The notes under the pieces were generated by a model. It saw only the letters and a list, made by a program, of their open reading frames with translations. It was not told the DNA's origin and did not search any database. A stretch of 64,000 nucleotides of DNA from Hungatella sp. (lineage in GTDB: Bacteria; Bacillota; Clostridia; Lachnospirales; Lachnospiraceae). The stretch spans positions 629,208 to 693,207 of the forward strand of contig WASS01000020.1 in the NCBI GenBank assembly GCA_009712635.1. The letters are read 5' to 3'. Of the stretch, positions 61,723-64,000 are shown in pieces (the first letter of the stretch is position 1; each line of letters opens with the position of its first letter). Made by a program: the position numbers and the translations under genes.

Positions 61723-62948
61723 AGCATAACCTCCTGCCTGATCACCGTATCGGTAGCAGGAAACAATTCCCCAAATCCCTTATCTTTTAATACCACCGCC
61801 ATGGTTTTCTCATCCAAAAAGCCAAAACTGATTCCCAGTCTGGTTGTCCGGTCCGGGCGGTTGGGGAATCCCTCTAACGGTATCTTTACCATCCTCTTTT
61901 GCTTGGGATCCATGGGCGTTACCATAAACTCCACATAATCCTGTTTGTCCACGATTAAATCAACACTGCTTTTTGCCTCATACCAGTTGTCCCCTGCTGC
62001 AGCTACTACCAGCTGACTCTCCCGTTCCTTATGAAGTACACGTAAGGATACGGTAGAATGAAGATGGCCGTCACAGATACAGACAAAGGGATAAGCGGAG
62101 TTATCCTGCAGATAATCCATCCCTTTAAAGGCAGCACCTCTGGCAAACAGCTCCGGTTCCATATAAACCTTTTTTCGGGAACAGAGTACTTTCATGGAAT
62201 CTTTTGCCCAGTCATGGCGTTCAAACCCTTTCCCTGTTAAAAATACAGAAGAAAAGAGTTTCTTTTGCAAAAGCCGGTCTGCACAGGAGCTTAAGATTTT
62301 ATCAGCAAGTTTTCCTCCGGAAGGGGTATCTAATATATCCAGATTAAAGCTTTCTTCCAAAGCCTCATGCTCTGCAATCACCATCATTTTCCGAAGTCCT
62401 CTCTGGACCTTAAGTTCATGATAATGAAAGGAGTCTTCTGATAAATCAAATACGCCCACCTGATTGCCCCAGACTTCTTTTTTCTGGCTCAGCACATAGT
62501 AAACAAAGCCTTCCGTATGGCTGATAATATGAACCTTCTCCCGCTCAATTCCAAGGGAGTCCGCACAATACATCAGCGCATCCATCAGTTTTGTATCCAC
62601 TTTCTGCATGGTAATTACCAGTTCTTTAATCTCCTCACAGAAGAATTCTTCCATAGGGAGCTTTATTATTTTTTTCAAAAATAGCTTCAGTAAGTCAAGA
62701 CCTTCATATTTTGTACCGCCAAGTGTTGCAGTACCGTCTTTTCTTACCATCTTTATCAGCTTGTCCACAATGATGCCTTCTCCCACAAGAGTATAGGCGT
62801 ATGCTTCTTCTCCTATGTACCAGGCTTCCTCATCCTTTTTCTTACAGATAACCGTAGGAATACTCCATGATTTTTCTCTGTCATGGCAGCATATCCGGGT
62901 ATAGGCATCACACAGATCAAGCCCTATTATCAGTCCGTCCATTGACAT
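61719..62948 (-). CDS. Hsp70/actin-fold protein (DUF5716-like)
   Basis: A 409-residue protein with a nucleotide-binding Hsp70/actin-like layout: phosphate-1-like GLDLCDAYTRICC at residues 9-21, a second GVFDLSEDSF segment near 175, and a C-terminal adenosine-type SSVFLTGKGFE near 235-245. The rest (after about 300) is beta-rich and may be the C-terminal domain. I recall similar Lachnospiraceae proteins labelled DUF5716, next to DUF5717. Function unknown; it could be a chaperone or cytoskeletal ATPase. Overlaps the TPR-like gene by 4 bases and follows the DUF5717-like gene by 9 bases. Confidence 0.65.
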   Translation of the reverse strand: MSMDGLIIGLDLCDAYTRICCHDREKSWSIPTVICKKKDEEAWYIGEEAYAYTLVGEGIIVDKLIKMVRKDGTATLGGTKYEGLDLLKLFLKKIIKLPMEEFFCEEIKELVITMQKVDTKLMDALMYCADSLGIEREKVHIISHTEGFVYYVLSQKKEVWGNQVGVFDLSEDSFHYHELKVQRGLRKMMVIAEHEALEESFNLDILDTPSGGKLADKILSSCADRLLQKKLFSSVFLTGKGFERHDWAKDSMKVLCSRKKVYMEPELFARGAAFKGMDYLQDNSAYPFVCICDGHLHSTVSLRVLHKERESQLVVAAAGDNWYEAKSSVDLIVDKQDYVEFMVTPMDPKQKRMVKIPLEGFPNRPDRTTRLGISFGFLDEKTMAVVLKDKGFGELFPATDTVIRQEVML

Positions 62949-62957
62949 CCCCTTATC

Positions 62958-64000
62958 TTACATCAGTGAAAATATTTCTTCCGCAGCAGCATTTTTCTTT
63001 AAATACTCCTGCATCCGTTTTTTAAGCCCGGTCTCGTCCTTCAGATTAAGAGACAGGCTCATTTCGTTTAAGCAGGCATATCTGCTGTCCGAATCTTCCG
63101 GTGTCACGCCTGCCTCGCAGCTGACGCTTCCCTCTTCCTTTAATACCCATTCCTCGTCAACCAGTTCTTTTACCCGGTATTCCATGATTTCGCCTTCAAA
63201 CAGTATCTTCTGTTTTACGAAAACGCCCTGATACATACGGGTAATATCCTCACTGTGATATTCTTCTTCATCAGGAAGAATCCTGATCTCAAGTTCAATT
63301 TTAGAATCCCGCTCTGCGCAGTGGGAGATCATGGCTTTATCCATGATCTCCTCTGGCATGGCCATATATTTTGCCAGTTTTTTATAGTATGGAAATACCA
63401 GACGTTCTTCCAGCAAAAGGGATACCATGCTTTTTAGCAATTCTTTCTGCTCTTCATCAATGGCCGGCAGCTGAGAATAATATCTGGTCAGAGCCAGTAA
63501 ATAGATGGTAGGAAAACGGCCTTTCTGAGCCGCCGTCTGTATGATCCCTTCCAGATACGAAAACACCCACTCTTCCGGCTCTTTCTCATTCATAAAATAG
63601 TCGGTGCACTTTATGGTAAAATATGCCTTTACAATGCTCTCACCAGGCTCTTTTCTGCTTTGGTACAGATGAAAAACTTTATCCAGTCTCAGGGTATCGC
63701 CGCTGAACATCATCTGTGCGGACAGACGCTCTTCTAAGTCATAGGTCTCCACATGAAGGGAGACTCCCTGGAGCAGAATCCGGTACATCTGGCTGCTGAG
63801 GCCATTATAATGTTCACACAGGTAATCCAGAAGAACACTGTCGTTCTCCTCTTCTAAAAAAGCAGTATATGCCAGATGGAGCAAAAGCCCATCCTCACGG
63901 AAGAGATTCTTAAGAATCATCTCCGTGCAAAGCTTATGAAGCTGTTTGGAACTGATCCCTTCCGCGCCGAAATCCCGGATCATCTTGTAAGCTTCTTCCA
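62958..64000 (-). CDS. Large DUF5717-like protein, C-terminal part (5' end beyond window)
   Basis: The frame is open from the stop at 62958 to the last base of the window; the ATG at 63983 is internal, since the reading continues upstream (EEAYK before it). About 347 residues are visible. They are mostly alpha-helical, with a RILPDEEEYHSEDITRMYQGVFVKQKILFEGEIMEYRV-type beta segment (part: DEEEYHSEDITRMYQGVF) near the C-terminus. I recall large Lachnospiraceae DUF5717 proteins of this character beside DUF5716. No catalytic motif is visible. It heads the three-gene set with the Hsp70-fold and TPR-like genes. Confidence 0.6.
   Translation of the reverse strand, partial: EEAYKMIRDFGAEGISSKQLHKLCTEMILKNLFREDGLLLHLAYTAFLEEENDSVLLDYLCEHYNGLSSQMYRILLQGVSLHVETYDLEERLSAQMMFSGDTLRLDKVFHLYQSRKEPGESIVKAYFTIKCTDYFMNEKEPEEWVFSYLEGIIQTAAQKGRFPTIYLLALTRYYSQLPAIDEEQKELLKSMVSLLLEERLVFPYYKKLAKYMAMPEEIMDKAMISHCAERDSKIELEIRILPDEEEYHSEDITRMYQGVFVKQKILFEGEIMEYRVKELVDEEWVLKEEGSVSCEAGVTPEDSDSRYACLNEMSLSLNLKDETGLKKRMQEYLKKNAAAEEIFSLM

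Noticed and set aside
1-64000. CRISPR array, prophage, insertion sequence or rRNA
   Set aside because: No spaced direct repeats, no phage or transposase genes and no rRNA stretches were seen in the window.

Overview
The window looks like a core chromosomal segment of a spore-forming, anaerobic clostridium of the Lachnospiraceae type (Lacrimispora / Clostridium cluster XIVa-like). Evidence: the sporulation genes spoIIGA, sigE and sigG and a YlmC/YmxH gene; an oxygen-sensitive class III ribonucleotide reductase (nrdDG); Firmicutes RNA leaders (T-boxes before thrS and valS, an L20-type leader before infC-rpmI-rplT); many AGGAGG-type ribosome sites; moderate-to-low GC; and a DUF5717/DUF5716-like pair that I associate with Lachnospiraceae. 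Assignment to a species is not possible from the sequence alone.

Layout. 1-5.7 kb: tail of an ABC permease, a CDP-alcohol phosphatidyltransferase, thymidine kinase, an L,D-transpeptidase, a membrane protein, a 47-aa peptide with a cold-shock protein, a methyltransferase and an SDR. 5.7-10.4 kb: an AT-rich accessory stretch (55-aa membrane peptide, GNAT, unknown 185-aa protein, membrane protein, secreted PPC-domain protein, CgeB-like glycosyltransferase) holding two decayed copies of the end of a TetR gene. 10.9-14.1 kb: a phosphofructokinase carrying the PPi-type residues and a PAS-GGDEF protein. 14.1-15.1 kb: five tRNAs, four of them Leu arranged as an inverted duplication. 15.2-16.2 kb: two proteins of unknown function. 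16.3-21 kb: infC-rpmI-rplT, an EamA protein, a DUF1540 protein and thrS. 21-33 kb: metabolic and transport genes (AEC transporter, ilvE, acetamidase-like, two MATE pumps, Fe-alcohol dehydrogenase with a TetR regulator, UxaA/GarD dehydratase with a divergent LysR, PD1-like protein, YoaK). 33-43.7 kb: nrdG-nrdD, flavoprotein, SNF2 helicase, argS, efp, yqeG, nrdR, ylmC/ymxH. 43.7-47.9 kb: two membrane proteins and the methionine transporter metNIQ. 48-53.6 kb: dipeptidase, yqeY, prfC, coaBC and divergent coaX. 53.7-57.7 kb: sigG, an ECF sigma/anti-sigma pair, sigE, spoIIGA. 57.9-64 kb: valS and a three-gene set (TPR-like protein, Hsp70/actin-fold protein, large DUF5717-like protein running off the end).

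The most interesting feature is the metNIQ leader. No SAM riboswitch or T-box is visible; instead a promoter, a good ribosome site, a 31-codon reading frame with 9 Met and 4 Cys (including a Met-Cys-Met-Met-Met-Cys-Cys run) and then a factor-independent terminator precede metN. That is the layout of leader-peptide attenuation sensing methionine and/or cysteine. Other points for follow-up: tRNA-Leu genes with anticodon AAG, the ECF pair lying between sigE and an inverted sigG, an ECF-type promoter before the ECF gene, NrdR boxes before nrdD with nrdR 7.5 kb away, and a four-half-site operator between a TetR gene and an alcohol dehydrogenase.
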